A stretch of 64,000 bases of DNA from Pseudobacteriovorax sp. Its GTDB lineage: Bacteria > Bdellovibrionota_B > Oligoflexia > Oligoflexales > Oligoflexaceae. Positions 8,855 through 17,360 of the stretch are shown one piece after another. A program made the translations under genes and the position numbers. The notes beneath the pieces were generated by a model. That model made no database searches and was not told the origin of the DNA. It saw only the letters and a program-made list of their open reading frames with translations. Where the stretch lies: positions 22,874-86,873 of the forward strand of contig JABSRP010000036.1 in assembly GCA_013215145.1 (NCBI GenBank). Direction: 5' to 3'. Positions within the stretch are counted from its first letter, which is position 1. Each line of letters starts with the position of its first letter.

Positions 8855-9036
8855 GTCTTTCACCGTTGCCACCATTCGGAGAAAGTCTTTTATATAGTAG
8901 TCTGGTCTAGATTCCGAACACAAACATTATGGAACTGGGAATAGAAATTGCAAGAAAATCCACTAGATAGGCTAATGCTGACAAAAAAGATGGCATAGAT
9001 ACAGTAAAAACAATAAATATAGTGACTTAGCTCAGT

Positions 9037-9453
9037 ATGATACCGATAAACGAGAATTTTAATATAAAATCAGAGGCTTACTCTTTAAGTTTTGCCCGCA
9101 GCTCTGGGCCTGGTGGCCAAAATGTGAACAAGGTTAATTCTAAGGCACTACTGTCATGGGATATGAGGCTATCTCCAGAGCTGCCTGGTGGTGTTAAACG
9201 ACGGTTTATTGAGGCCTTTGGCAACCGCATTAGTCAGGACGGAATCTTTCTCGTCCAGAGTGAGTCTTTCCGCGATCAGCCGCAAAATGTGAAGGCCTGC
9301 AAGGACAAGCTTGTGACTATGATCAATTCTGTCTGGCAACCACCCAAACCACGAAAAAAAACCAAACCGACCAAGGCATCAAAAGAGCGACGCCTGGACG
9401 CTAAAAAACAAAGAAGTCACACCAAACAGAATCGAAAAAAAGTATCCTTTTGA
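9037..9453 (+). CDS. arfB: Alternative ribosome-rescue factor ArfB (YaeJ)
   Basis: The 138-residue protein has the class-I release-factor catalytic loop SSGPGGQNVNK, with GGQ at residues 26-28, and no codon-recognition domains. It ends in a basic tail (KPRKKTKPTKASKERR, then KKQRSHTKQNRKK) that in ArfB enters the empty mRNA channel of stalled ribosomes. These are the hallmarks of ArfB/YaeJ, which hydrolyses peptidyl-tRNA on non-stop complexes. The length is typical. The ribosome site before the ATG is weak. Closest alternative is a release-factor homologue of the same family. Confidence 0.88.
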   Translation: MIPINENFNIKSEAYSLSFARSSGPGGQNVNKVNSKALLSWDMRLSPELPGGVKRRFIEAFGNRISQDGIFLVQSESFRDQPQNVKACKDKLVTMINSVWQPPKPRKKTKPTKASKERRLDAKKQRSHTKQNRKKVSF

Positions 9454-9578
9454 TTCTCAATTGCTAAAGGCTTTTTTGACTATTCCATATAGCAATAATC
9501 GGCTGATCAAGGTATAGATCAGGCGTGAGACCTCAATATCACAATGTAAACTGTCCTAATAAATACAGGAGTATACCT

Positions 9579-10025
9579 ATGACAAAACTATTCACTATGC
9601 TTTTTCTTGCGGCTTCCTTCTTGTCCGGTGCAGTTTTCGCTTCCGAGAAAAATAAAGATGCCATCGTCGGTCAATGGTGGACACCTAGCAAAGACGGACG
9701 GATCGAAATCTATAAAGAGAAAGATAAATATTTCGGAAAAATTATTTGGACCAAACCTGAACTCAAAGGACGCTTGGACAAAGAGAATCCAGATCCCGAA
9801 ATGAAAACCAAGACTATTCTTGGCAGTGTTCTGTTAAAAAACTTTAAATTTGATGATGGTGAGTATACCGAGGGTACCATTTACGATCCAAAAAATGGTA
9901 AAACCTATCAGAGTAAATTGAGTCTGGGAGACGATGGTAACCTCAACGTCAGAGGTTTTATCGGATTTTCTTGGATCGGACGCACAGAGACGTTCACACC
10001 ATACAAGGAAAAGGCAACTATGTAG
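9579..10025 (+). CDS. Secreted DUF2147 family protein
   Basis: I chose the ATG at 9579, which follows an AGGAG site and begins a signal peptide (MTKLFTMLFLAASFLSGAVFA). The mature domain matches DUF2147: an IVGQWWTP opening, GRIEIYKEKDKYFGKI, EGTIYDPKNGKTY, the RGFIGFSWIGRTETF ending. These small periplasmic beta-rich proteins have no proven function. An AGGAGG site and 28 bases separate it from the next gene, so the two are probably one transcript ending at the terminator near 10663. Confidence 0.85.
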   Translation: MTKLFTMLFLAASFLSGAVFASEKNKDAIVGQWWTPSKDGRIEIYKEKDKYFGKIIWTKPELKGRLDKENPDPEMKTKTILGSVLLKNFKFDDGEYTEGTIYDPKNGKTYQSKLSLGDDGNLNVRGFIGFSWIGRTETFTPYKEKATM

Positions 10026-10053
10026 CCTTTTGTCAACATAGGAGGCGCTGTCC

Positions 10054-10602
10054 ATGCTGCTAGAAACACCTACAGATGAACTCGGTTGGGATATCAAACC
10101 ATTTCACCTGCCGGATGCATCTGGCAAAGAACATGGATTCCATGACGCTAAGTCTCCCAAGGGGCGCGTCATCGCGTTTATCTGCAATCACTGCCCTTAT
10201 GTCAAAGCCATTGCTGATCGCATGACTGAGGACTTTGCGGCTCTCATGGACCAAGGCATCGAAGTCTATGCTGTCAATTCGAATGATTTTTCTTATGTAC
10301 CTGAAGACAGTCCTCCGCGAATGATTGAATTTGCGAAAAAGCATGGCTTTACGTTCCCCTATCTCGTCGATCAAGATCAAAAGATCGCCTCCACCTATGG
10401 CGCGGTTTGCACTCCGGACTTCTTTTGCTTCAACGCGGACGGCAAACTTGCTTACCGAGGGCGACTGGACGATGCCAGGCTCAACGATGCCAGTGCCAGG
10501 AGCACCGAACTGTTGGACGCTATGCTTCAAATATCCGCAACCGGAGAGACCTCCGCTCAGCAGATGCCAAGCATGGGCTGTAGTATCAAATGGCGTCATT
10601 AG
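10054..10602 (+). CDS. Thioredoxin/peroxiredoxin-like (AhpC/TSA) family protein
   Basis: The 182-residue protein has a thioredoxin fold with the motif CNHCPYVK near residues 46-53 and no signal peptide. The VYAVNSND segment, YLVDQDQKIASTYGAVCTPDFF (cis-Pro loop) and the GRLDDAR block match the common cytoplasmic thioredoxin-like proteins related to AhpC/TSA. The ending QMPSMGCSIKW is also typical of this subgroup. A thiol-disulfide or peroxide role is likely; the partner is unknown. AGGAGG precedes the ATG. Confidence 0.82.
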   Translation: MLLETPTDELGWDIKPFHLPDASGKEHGFHDAKSPKGRVIAFICNHCPYVKAIADRMTEDFAALMDQGIEVYAVNSNDFSYVPEDSPPRMIEFAKKHGFTFPYLVDQDQKIASTYGAVCTPDFFCFNADGKLAYRGRLDDARLNDASARSTELLDAMLQISATGETSAQQMPSMGCSIKWRH

Positions 10603-10662
10603 CCGCTAGCCTGGCAATTGCGACCCTACGAATTTAGCACGAGACTTATTTATTTCAAGGAT

Positions 10663-10689
10663 AGCGCGCTGATATCCCGCGCTTTTTCT
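10663..10689 (+). terminator. Rho-independent terminator
   Basis: A perfect 6-bp GC-rich stem (AGCGCG at 10663-10668, CGCGCT at 10678-10683) with a 9-base loop is followed directly by TTTTTCT. It should end the transcript of the DUF2147 and thioredoxin-like genes. Confidence 0.85.
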
Positions 10690-10761
10690 ACCCAATACAA
10701 TGCACAATTGACACCACCAAGCCTGTGGTCTATCACTAGGTATTCACCGGAGGTCAATTAA

Positions 10762-11418
10762 ATGAAATCAATTATATTCGTTACTTGTATCAGTCTGCTG
10801 GTTTCTTTGAAAGCTGTGGGGCAAGGACCTGCGGCCACAGATGTCGTCACCTGCGGCCTCGATCAAAGTGAAATCATCGTCGACGGACGTTTAACCCGGT
10901 TTACTGGTAACCTGGCGAAGACGATATCCAAGCACATTGATGGTTATATCCAAGAGTTTGCCAACGGTGGCCAACTCCGCTTTGGCAACGCTCCAGTAAG
11001 CGTATCCTGCCGCACATCGGGTAAAAGGCTGAGGAAAAAGCATCACTGCGAAGTTCGCTGGGGTGCTTTTGCTCATATGGAGAAGCCATCAAAAAACGTT
11101 TGCTCGGGAACTTATGTTTCTAATCGGTCTGGAATGATTACTTTCCGTTCAAGCCGCAATGGCCCGAAAAAAGCCAAGCACATCCACAGCTGGCTGCCAA
11201 GAGAGGATGGGTTTCGAGGTTTCGGGTCGGGAATTGGCTTTCAAGAGAATGGGTCTTACGCCTATAGCTCTTACAGCCTTTCCTGCCATAAACTCTTAAC
11301 GAGTTATTTTTGCACCATGCGAAGCCCATGTAGTGACCAAACTTGCCTGGCTGAGGGCCGTGACGATCCTGTCCGAATTTCGGTGGTCCAAGCTCATGTA
11401 GGAACATTTGCGCAATAG
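10762..11418 (+). CDS. Secreted Cys-containing protein of unknown function
   Basis: The 218-residue product begins with a signal peptide (MKSIIFVTCISLLVSLKAVGQ) and has a good GGAGGT site before the ATG. The mature part contains about ten cysteines, several in pairs likely to form disulfides, and is basic with short GF-G/SG-rich runs. I do not recognise a domain. The preceding terminator makes this its own unit. Confidence 0.7.
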   Translation: MKSIIFVTCISLLVSLKAVGQGPAATDVVTCGLDQSEIIVDGRLTRFTGNLAKTISKHIDGYIQEFANGGQLRFGNAPVSVSCRTSGKRLRKKHHCEVRWGAFAHMEKPSKNVCSGTYVSNRSGMITFRSSRNGPKKAKHIHSWLPREDGFRGFGSGIGFQENGSYAYSSYSLSCHKLLTSYFCTMRSPCSDQTCLAEGRDDPVRISVVQAHVGTFAQ

Positions 11419-11636
11419 CAGTAGGGCATCGAGTAATACTTCTGCCTCGAAAGACTTGTATTCTGATCGAAAAACCAATCATGCTTGGTCGAGCGATGAT
11501 GTCTAACCCAAAAAAATCAACGTTTTTCTATTGAATCCAAAAAGTTCCTGCCTATCCTCCCCCTTAAATAAACTTTGCTCAAGAAGTAAGATTTAGGGTC
11601 CTATTTTTATCTGATAGAATCCGATACCTTAACGCT

Positions 11637-12977
11637 ATGAAAAGAATAATTGAAATCATAGATAGGTGTATTCACCCTAAAAATTTCCGCGACCCTATTT
11701 TACTCGCTCGGTGTCGAGTTCTGATTGGGATGGATTTCCTCGGGATTTTTGCCTTCGCTTTTCTCAGTCTATTTATTTTTGACTCTTTTCCCCCTATTAC
11801 ATGGATTGCCTGGCTGGCCCTGTTAGGAGCCCCTTTTATACTTCGCTTTACTGGTAATATTGTCCTGAGCGCTTTTCTTGTTATTATGCTTATCTTGGCA
11901 GTGAATATCAGTTTCTACGTCGACCAGGTTCAGGAATTTGGAATCTTTAACCCCCAAGTGCTATGGACTTGCCTGATCCTAACTGGGGGTTCATTAGTTG
12001 GTGGGATCAAGCTCGTCATACCAGCAACAATAATCACACTAATATCCTACAACGTCATTGCCACTAACTATATAGACTCTTTGACCACAGGTAAAAAATC
12101 CACGAACCTAGTACACCTAATCGAATTCAATTTGGCACTCATGCTCATGATGGCTTGTGTTTCCCTTTTTGAATTTGTCATCCTTAAACTTGCAAAGAGA
12201 TCAACGGACGCGCTACAAGCTCTCGAAACACAAAAGCTAAAGACCATCGAGATTGCAAAACTCTCATCTCTTGGGGAAATGGCCGGCGGAATCGCTCATG
12301 AAGTTAATAACCCACTGGCCGTCATCTTGGGAAACGTCAATATTATTCAAAAAATCTTGGATGCCAATAACCCTGAACAACCGGCCGTCATTGCCGTCAG
12401 ACTTTTCAAGATCACCGAGATGGTAGATCGAATTCGAGGTATCATCACTTCACTCGGTCGCCTGTCCCACGTTTCCCAGCAGGATAATTACTCAATCGCT
12501 GCTCTTCGAGATATTGTGGAAGATGTGACACGCATTTATGATATGAAACTCAAGAGTTTGGGGTATCGTTGGATTATTGAGATTGACCCCGCAATCCACA
12601 TTTACTGCAACACAATTTCAATCGGCCAAATCCTAATAAACATCACGTCAAATGCTATCGAAGCACTTGAAAAGGACACTTGTGATGAGGGCTGGATTGC
12701 GATTCGAGCCCATCGATACCAGAATCAGGTGTTCGTCAGATGCTCTAACTCAGCCCCACCAATGGATCGCGAACTAGCATCACGAATTACTGATCCTTTT
12801 TTTACGGCTGATGGTCTCAGTCAAGGTAAAGGACTTGGTTTGAGTATCTCACAAACGATTGCCGGGCAGCATTCTGGGAAACTCGAGCTTGACTTCGAGA
12901 GTAAGGAGACTTGCTTTGTGCTGACTCTTCCCGACTATACGCACGAGGTTCCTCTTCGAATCAGAAAAATCGCGTAA
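11637..12977 (+). CDS. Membrane sensor histidine kinase
   Basis: About six hydrophobic segments (residues 25-190) form a membrane sensor region with no large extracytoplasmic domain. The kinase core follows: H-box SLGEMAGGIAHEVNNPL with phospho-acceptor His221, N-box ITSNAIEALEK near residue 338, and the G-box GKGLGLSIS near 398. The canonical DxGxG box reads CSNSAPP, a variant also found in active kinases. The F-box DPFFT is present. It should phosphorylate a response regulator in response to a membrane signal. No regulator gene is adjacent. The ATG has a weak ribosome site. Confidence 0.87.
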   Translation: MKRIIEIIDRCIHPKNFRDPILLARCRVLIGMDFLGIFAFAFLSLFIFDSFPPITWIAWLALLGAPFILRFTGNIVLSAFLVIMLILAVNISFYVDQVQEFGIFNPQVLWTCLILTGGSLVGGIKLVIPATIITLISYNVIATNYIDSLTTGKKSTNLVHLIEFNLALMLMMACVSLFEFVILKLAKRSTDALQALETQKLKTIEIAKLSSLGEMAGGIAHEVNNPLAVILGNVNIIQKILDANNPEQPAVIAVRLFKITEMVDRIRGIITSLGRLSHVSQQDNYSIAALRDIVEDVTRIYDMKLKSLGYRWIIEIDPAIHIYCNTISIGQILINITSNAIEALEKDTCDEGWIAIRAHRYQNQVFVRCSNSAPPMDRELASRITDPFFTADGLSQGKGLGLSISQTIAGQHSGKLELDFESKETCFVLTLPDYTHEVPLRIRKIA

Positions 12978-13112
12978 CTTTTAGTACCCTAGTCGGGAAT
13001 AAAGTCTCAAGGTTATTTATATCGACCTTAAGCAGAATTGTAAGGTAACTGTTAGCCAAAATAAGAGTTAAGGTACAATTATAGAGTCTGAACCTTTACC
13101 GTTTTTTTCCGA

Positions 13113-14273
13113 TTACTTTAGCTCAAATCCCTGCAGCCTACCATCATTGGTCACAATCACAAATTCATCCTTTGAGTCACCGTCAACATCAGCCAGGAAC
13201 AGTGACTGACTCGTAAAGCTTAAAGAGACATCCCCAAGGATGGTAGCCAAAGCAATACTCTCAGAATCAGCAAAAGCTACCTGACCTAGTGAAAGGACAA
13301 AGGACCCATCCTTGATGCCCACGATATCAGCACGCTTATCGCCATCGATATCTCCGATAAATCGTGGCATGGCCTCTTGACTAATCCAACCTTGGTCTGT
13401 GCCATAAAGAGCAAGTACTGGGCCCTGATCAGCCACCTCTTCTTTGGGCGTAAAGCCAGCCTCTAGGTTACCAGACAACCACAACCCACGCTGGCCAAAT
13501 CCAATGATATCGGCACGTGAGTCAGCGTCCACGTCAGCAAACCCTCGAGGGAAAGTATTCATATTAACCCAACCGGAGTCTGATGTTGTACCATCAGCTT
13601 CACGAGCAAAGTCATCAATTGACAGTGTACTAGCGACAAAAGAGGTACCAGTGGAAACAGCCACAAAACAACTTTCACTATGACAAGCTAAAATATCAGC
13701 TTTACCATCAGCGTTTGCATCAGCGAGAAATCGAGGGTGAATATCTTGGTTGAGATAGCTTAGGCTTGCTGATTCCCGCCCGAAATTAGATGACCATAAA
13801 ACGGGTGCCTTGAATTGCTGAGCTTCAGCTAGGGCTACGAACGTCCCCTCACCACCAAACAATACAAGATCATCTTGTCCGTTGCCGTCGACATCGGCCA
13901 ATGACACAGGATAGATATTAAAATCCGAACTAAGGGTTCCTGCATACCATCGAGAGTACACTAGACTGCCATCACCACTCAGTTCACTTACATATACACC
14001 ATCAGCCGTGAAAGCAACAACATCATCACCGTCAGCTGCATTGACATTACCAAACATAAACTTACTTACCGGGGGAAGGGCAATATTACCTTCAGGTGTA
14101 ACCACCACGGGAATATTAGTTGGCTCTTTGCTAGGGCCTTCTTCTTCCTCGCCAGGAACTGGATCCTTGGTGGGACCTTCTTCTTCTCGATTATCCTTAC
14201 TCGTTTTCTTTCCTATGCAGGCAAGAGGGATGAGTACCGCCGAGATGAGTAGTAACTTCTTTTGTAGTTTCAT
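13113..14273 (-). CDS. FG-GAP/VCBS repeat lipoprotein
   Basis: A lipoprotein signal peptide ends at the lipobox (LIPLAC) and is followed by a Glu/Lys/Pro-rich linker. Residues about 75-386 contain at least five FG-GAP/VCBS-like repeats with Ca-binding cores such as DVDGNGQDD, DANADGKAD, DVDADSRAD, DIDGDKRAD and DVDGDSKDE. This predicts a surface-exposed beta-propeller of the integrin-like type. Its ATG overlaps the stop of the upstream glycosyltransferase (ATGA), and that gene overlaps the one before in the same way, so three genes form one coupled operon. A binding or adhesion role on the cell surface or polysaccharide is inferred. Confidence 0.8.
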   Translation of the reverse strand: MKLQKKLLLISAVLIPLACIGKKTSKDNREEEGPTKDPVPGEEEEGPSKEPTNIPVVVTPEGNIALPPVSKFMFGNVNAADGDDVVAFTADGVYVSELSGDGSLVYSRWYAGTLSSDFNIYPVSLADVDGNGQDDLVLFGGEGTFVALAEAQQFKAPVLWSSNFGRESASLSYLNQDIHPRFLADANADGKADILACHSESCFVAVSTGTSFVASTLSIDDFAREADGTTSDSGWVNMNTFPRGFADVDADSRADIIGFGQRGLWLSGNLEAGFTPKEEVADQGPVLALYGTDQGWISQEAMPRFIGDIDGDKRADIVGIKDGSFVLSLGQVAFADSESIALATILGDVSLSFTSQSLFLADVDGDSKDEFVIVTNDGRLQGFELK

Positions 14274-15484
14274 GATTTTTCTCCACCGTCAGATATATGA
14301 GTCAATTCCAGAAAAGGGATTAGTTTGTTTTCAATCATGCTATCCATAAGGATGTGATCTTTATGATCTTCCAAAATTTGATCGCCAAGATCTTTTAAAT
14401 ATCTTCGACCATCTGCAACACGCAATATGATATCGAGTAATTCATGATCGTTTTCATATAGCCATAATCGTTCGACCAAACTGGGATCCAATCCACGCAG
14501 TCCAAATTCAGTGCTAATAATAGGTAAGCCTGCAGCTAAGGCTTCAAAGTTTTTAACGTTACTGCCAGACCCTGTGGTGACTGCATTTATAGCGATATCA
14601 GCGGCTTGTAGATATGGCGTCATAGACTCTACTCGCCCAGTAATGGTAAGGACTTCATCTTCATATGGCTCGTCGTAAACAGAACCTGCAATAACAAATC
14701 TAACTCGACTTTCGATTAGTTTTTGGTAATGGCTCCTAACAAACTCTCGGAGGAATTCTGCGGCTTTTTTATTTGGACCATAGTTAGATCCAACGAACAG
14801 TAAACATATATCCTCATCAATACCAAGAGATGTCCGTGCATGGTTATCATCTTCCAAAGTACTGGATAGTCTTTGCATACCGTTGGCAACTTCACAGACG
14901 GAATGATGCAAATTCCGATAAAACTCTGTATCAGAGGGTGCGCAGGTGATGATCCCTGCCATGCGTGCAGGCTGAGATCGTTCGACACGTTTGACTAGAG
15001 GTAGCCAGAAGATACGTTCTAAAAACTTAGCGTCTCGACTGATATCTGCTTCCACATTATGAGAGAGAACATAAGTGGATTTACCCTTGAAAAAAGCCTT
15101 TTTGTGAACAAAAGGAGAGTCAAAGATAACAATATCTGCAGCGTCCACTAACGACTTCGTTTTGCGGCTAGCAATTATTAATGGCCAGGCAATATAGGCC
15201 CAAAGTTTTGAGTATCCAAGACGCCTAAAGATCGTCTGTGCGACACCCTGTGAAAGAGAAAGATCAACGACCTCTTCAAGCCCACCTTCTATTTGCATGA
15301 TATCGAAATCTGCTTGCTTAGCTCCGCGGTCCTTATAGTTATCCGCTCGTCCCGCCAAAGCTAAGACCTTCGTATGGTAACCAGCACGAGACAAACCAAG
15401 AGCGACGTTTAGGGTTCTGTAATGCCCTCCAGAATTTGCCGGCGTCAATCTCGACGGTGTGACGATAAGGATGGACTTATTCAT
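14270..15484 (-). CDS. Glycosyltransferase, GT4-like
   Basis: The 404-residue protein has a GT-B layout: an N-terminal Rossmann half (ILIVTPSRLTPANSGGHYRT) and a C-terminal half with LFVGSNYGPNKKA, ADIAINAVTTGSGSNVKNFEALAAGLPIIST (the nucleotide-sugar contact region) and a GLRGLD ending. It likely adds a hexose during repeat-unit assembly on the cytoplasmic face. It overlaps both neighbours by 4 bases, linking it with two lipoprotein genes. Confidence 0.82.
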   Translation of the reverse strand: MNKSILIVTPSRLTPANSGGHYRTLNVALGLSRAGYHTKVLALAGRADNYKDRGAKQADFDIMQIEGGLEEVVDLSLSQGVAQTIFRRLGYSKLWAYIAWPLIIASRKTKSLVDAADIVIFDSPFVHKKAFFKGKSTYVLSHNVEADISRDAKFLERIFWLPLVKRVERSQPARMAGIITCAPSDTEFYRNLHHSVCEVANGMQRLSSTLEDDNHARTSLGIDEDICLLFVGSNYGPNKKAAEFLREFVRSHYQKLIESRVRFVIAGSVYDEPYEDEVLTITGRVESMTPYLQAADIAINAVTTGSGSNVKNFEALAAGLPIISTEFGLRGLDPSLVERLWLYENDHELLDIILRVADGRRYLKDLGDQILEDHKDHILMDSMIENKLIPFLELTHISDGGEKS

Positions 15485-16398
15485 GGCTGACTACTCAGTG
15501 TTCCATCGATCAAGTCGATGGAGTAAATGGGACTCACCTCGTCTTGCTCTTGATTAGCAAACTGGTAGAAAACCTTCGTCGCTCCCGAAATATCAACCAC
15601 GATGGCATCTTGAATGGCAATCCATTCCGATGGTAGCTCTCCAGATTGTCCGACAAAATCCAAGTCTGTCGCGACTTTATAAAACGCGACATCTGAGCCG
15701 AAACGGCAAAGGAACTCTTGTAAATTTCCGGAGTTTAGTGAACCGGATATCAAGACCCCGGCGAGACTTTCGCGGAAAAGGGTGATATTTCCTGTCTGGC
15801 TACCATTAAGCAGCTGATTCGTATTAATTGTCGTTTCGAATGGTAAATAACCAGGGAAGGACGCTGTTAGATCCAAGGTGCCGCTGGGAATCTGTTCGAA
15901 CCCGTAGGATCCATCCTCGGAAGATGTGGCTGTCTCTCGACCTAAAGAGATATCTGCACCATTGGCTGGAATAAGACTAACACCATCGAATAAAGTGATG
16001 CTTCCCGAAAAATCTACAGGAAAGGTTAAGACCTCATCTCCAAGATCAAAGGTCGTCCCCCAAGCAACTTGAATGGAATCACTCACTCCAAAACTAGAAG
16101 AATCCCCTGCTTGGTAATACAACTTTATGGAAGGCGGCTCATCAGTCAGGCTAATACCTAGGTCTGATGCTGTAATCTGAACCTCGAATTGCCCCGACTC
16201 TTCGGAACGAGCACTAATAGCCACGGCATCGTTCAGGTAGATATCGACGTTTTCAATACCGGCCCCGGTTTGGTCAACCGATCGGCCTTTGATCATAAAA
16301 TCTACTGCCTTAGGGCTAAGTGAGTCGTCAGCGCTATCCAGACATGCGGATAGCAATACAGTAAGGCCTAGTAGTTTCAGCAGCTTCAGGTTCATCAT
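15481..16398 (-). CDS. Lipoprotein with carboxypeptidase-regulatory-like domains
   Basis: A lipoprotein signal ends in LLSAC. The mature part has two beta-sandwich regions like the carboxypeptidase regulatory-like fold: first near residues 33-100 (GRSVDQTGAGIENVDIYL and an SGQFEV turn), second near 130-200 (GSITLFDGVSL, TSSEDGSYGFEQIPSG-LDL). These domains usually act in protein or glycan contacts. An AAGGAA site precedes the ATG. First gene of a coupled three-gene operon with a GT4 enzyme and an FG-GAP lipoprotein, so a role at the surface polysaccharide is plausible. Confidence 0.72.
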   Translation of the reverse strand: MMNLKLLKLLGLTVLLSACLDSADDSLSPKAVDFMIKGRSVDQTGAGIENVDIYLNDAVAISARSEESGQFEVQITASDLGISLTDEPPSIKLYYQAGDSSSFGVSDSIQVAWGTTFDLGDEVLTFPVDFSGSITLFDGVSLIPANGADISLGRETATSSEDGSYGFEQIPSGTLDLTASFPGYLPFETTINTNQLLNGSQTGNITLFRESLAGVLISGSLNSGNLQEFLCRFGSDVAFYKVATDLDFVGQSGELPSEWIAIQDAIVVDISGATKVFYQFANQEQDEVSPIYSIDLIDGTLSSQP

Positions 16399-16573
16399 GT
16401 GTTTCGTTCCTTACAAATACAGAGACAACGTAAGATATAGTGCAAGTCCGGGGCCAGAATGCTGCCTTGCAGAAAGATTCTTTTCCATATAAATTTGAAG
16501 ACTTATGGTAAAGAGGCTAAAATGTAGGGTGGATGTGTGTCAAAAATCTCGTCAACCGAATGGGAAGATCACC

Positions 16574-17356
16574 ATGTATCTAAGAGTCTTTACAGCGGTA
16601 TTTTTAAGCGGATGTTCAAGTATCTCCACTGATGATCAGTGCGTTACTGACGCTCCAGGACTAGCCAAGACGCTTATCTCTAACGAGACTCTCCCTAGCC
16701 AGCAAGTGGTTCTTTCGTTTTATGGAGATGTTTACGAGGACATCGAAGCTCTCGGAGAGACCCTTCGGTCGAATGGCATCTCCTCAGCATTTTTTCTAAG
16801 AGGGTCAAGTATTGAGAGTAACGAAGCCGAGATCAAGGGGCTGGTTAGTCAAGGCCATCTTATTGCTAATCAAGGGTACTCGGGCAACCCACTCACGTCG
16901 TTATCGGATCCATCATCGGATGTTAGGCTAGCGGATGCATTGATTACCCCGTACATCAAAAATAATAGCTTTCTGTTCAAGGCCCCTCAAAATGCGTTCA
17001 CCACAGACATCATTGATCATTTAAATCAAAGTGGACTGAGTAAGTATGCAGGCCCGATAGCCTTTGAAAACGATGAGGGCTTGGACCTCGCATGCTGGGA
17101 GCAAGGAATCTCTGTGGAAGACTGTTCCAGTACCTTTATCACGTTGATCGATAATTCGGATGGTGCTCACATCGGCTTATCTTTGGATCATCCCAATACC
17201 GCCGATTTAGCTATTAGTATAGTGGCATCAGCAAGAATTGCAGGATATTCCTTCGTTACTATTTTTGGTGTTCCTGATATCGTTGTCGCCGCTACCTCCA
17301 ATGGGGCGACTCCCACACAAGACCCACCTGCAGAAACCTGCGACGATTATAGCTAA
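16574..17356 (+). CDS. Lipoprotein with degenerate NodB/polysaccharide-deacetylase fold
   Basis: I chose the ATG at 16574 (GGAAG site) because it gives a compact lipoprotein signal (MYLRVFTAVFLSGC); an upstream TTG/ATG extension has no signal character. The domain follows the NodB order: VVLSFYGDVYEDIEALGETLRSNGISSAFFLRG, then VSQGHLIANQGYSG. The catalytic TFDDG motif is replaced by SFYGD and the metal His of the GNH motif by Gln, so deacetylase activity is doubtful. It may bind glycan instead. Convergent with the Wzx-like gene, 4 bases apart. Confidence 0.6.
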   Translation: MYLRVFTAVFLSGCSSISTDDQCVTDAPGLAKTLISNETLPSQQVVLSFYGDVYEDIEALGETLRSNGISSAFFLRGSSIESNEAEIKGLVSQGHLIANQGYSGNPLTSLSDPSSDVRLADALITPYIKNNSFLFKAPQNAFTTDIIDHLNQSGLSKYAGPIAFENDEGLDLACWEQGISVEDCSSTFITLIDNSDGAHIGLSLDHPNTADLAISIVASARIAGYSFVTIFGVPDIVVAATSNGATPTQDPPAETCDDYS

Positions 17357-17360
17357 GGGT

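Noticed and set aside
10060..10599. 179-codon frame on the minus strand
   Set aside because: It lies fully antisense to the thioredoxin-like gene, has no ribosome site and no recognisable domain.
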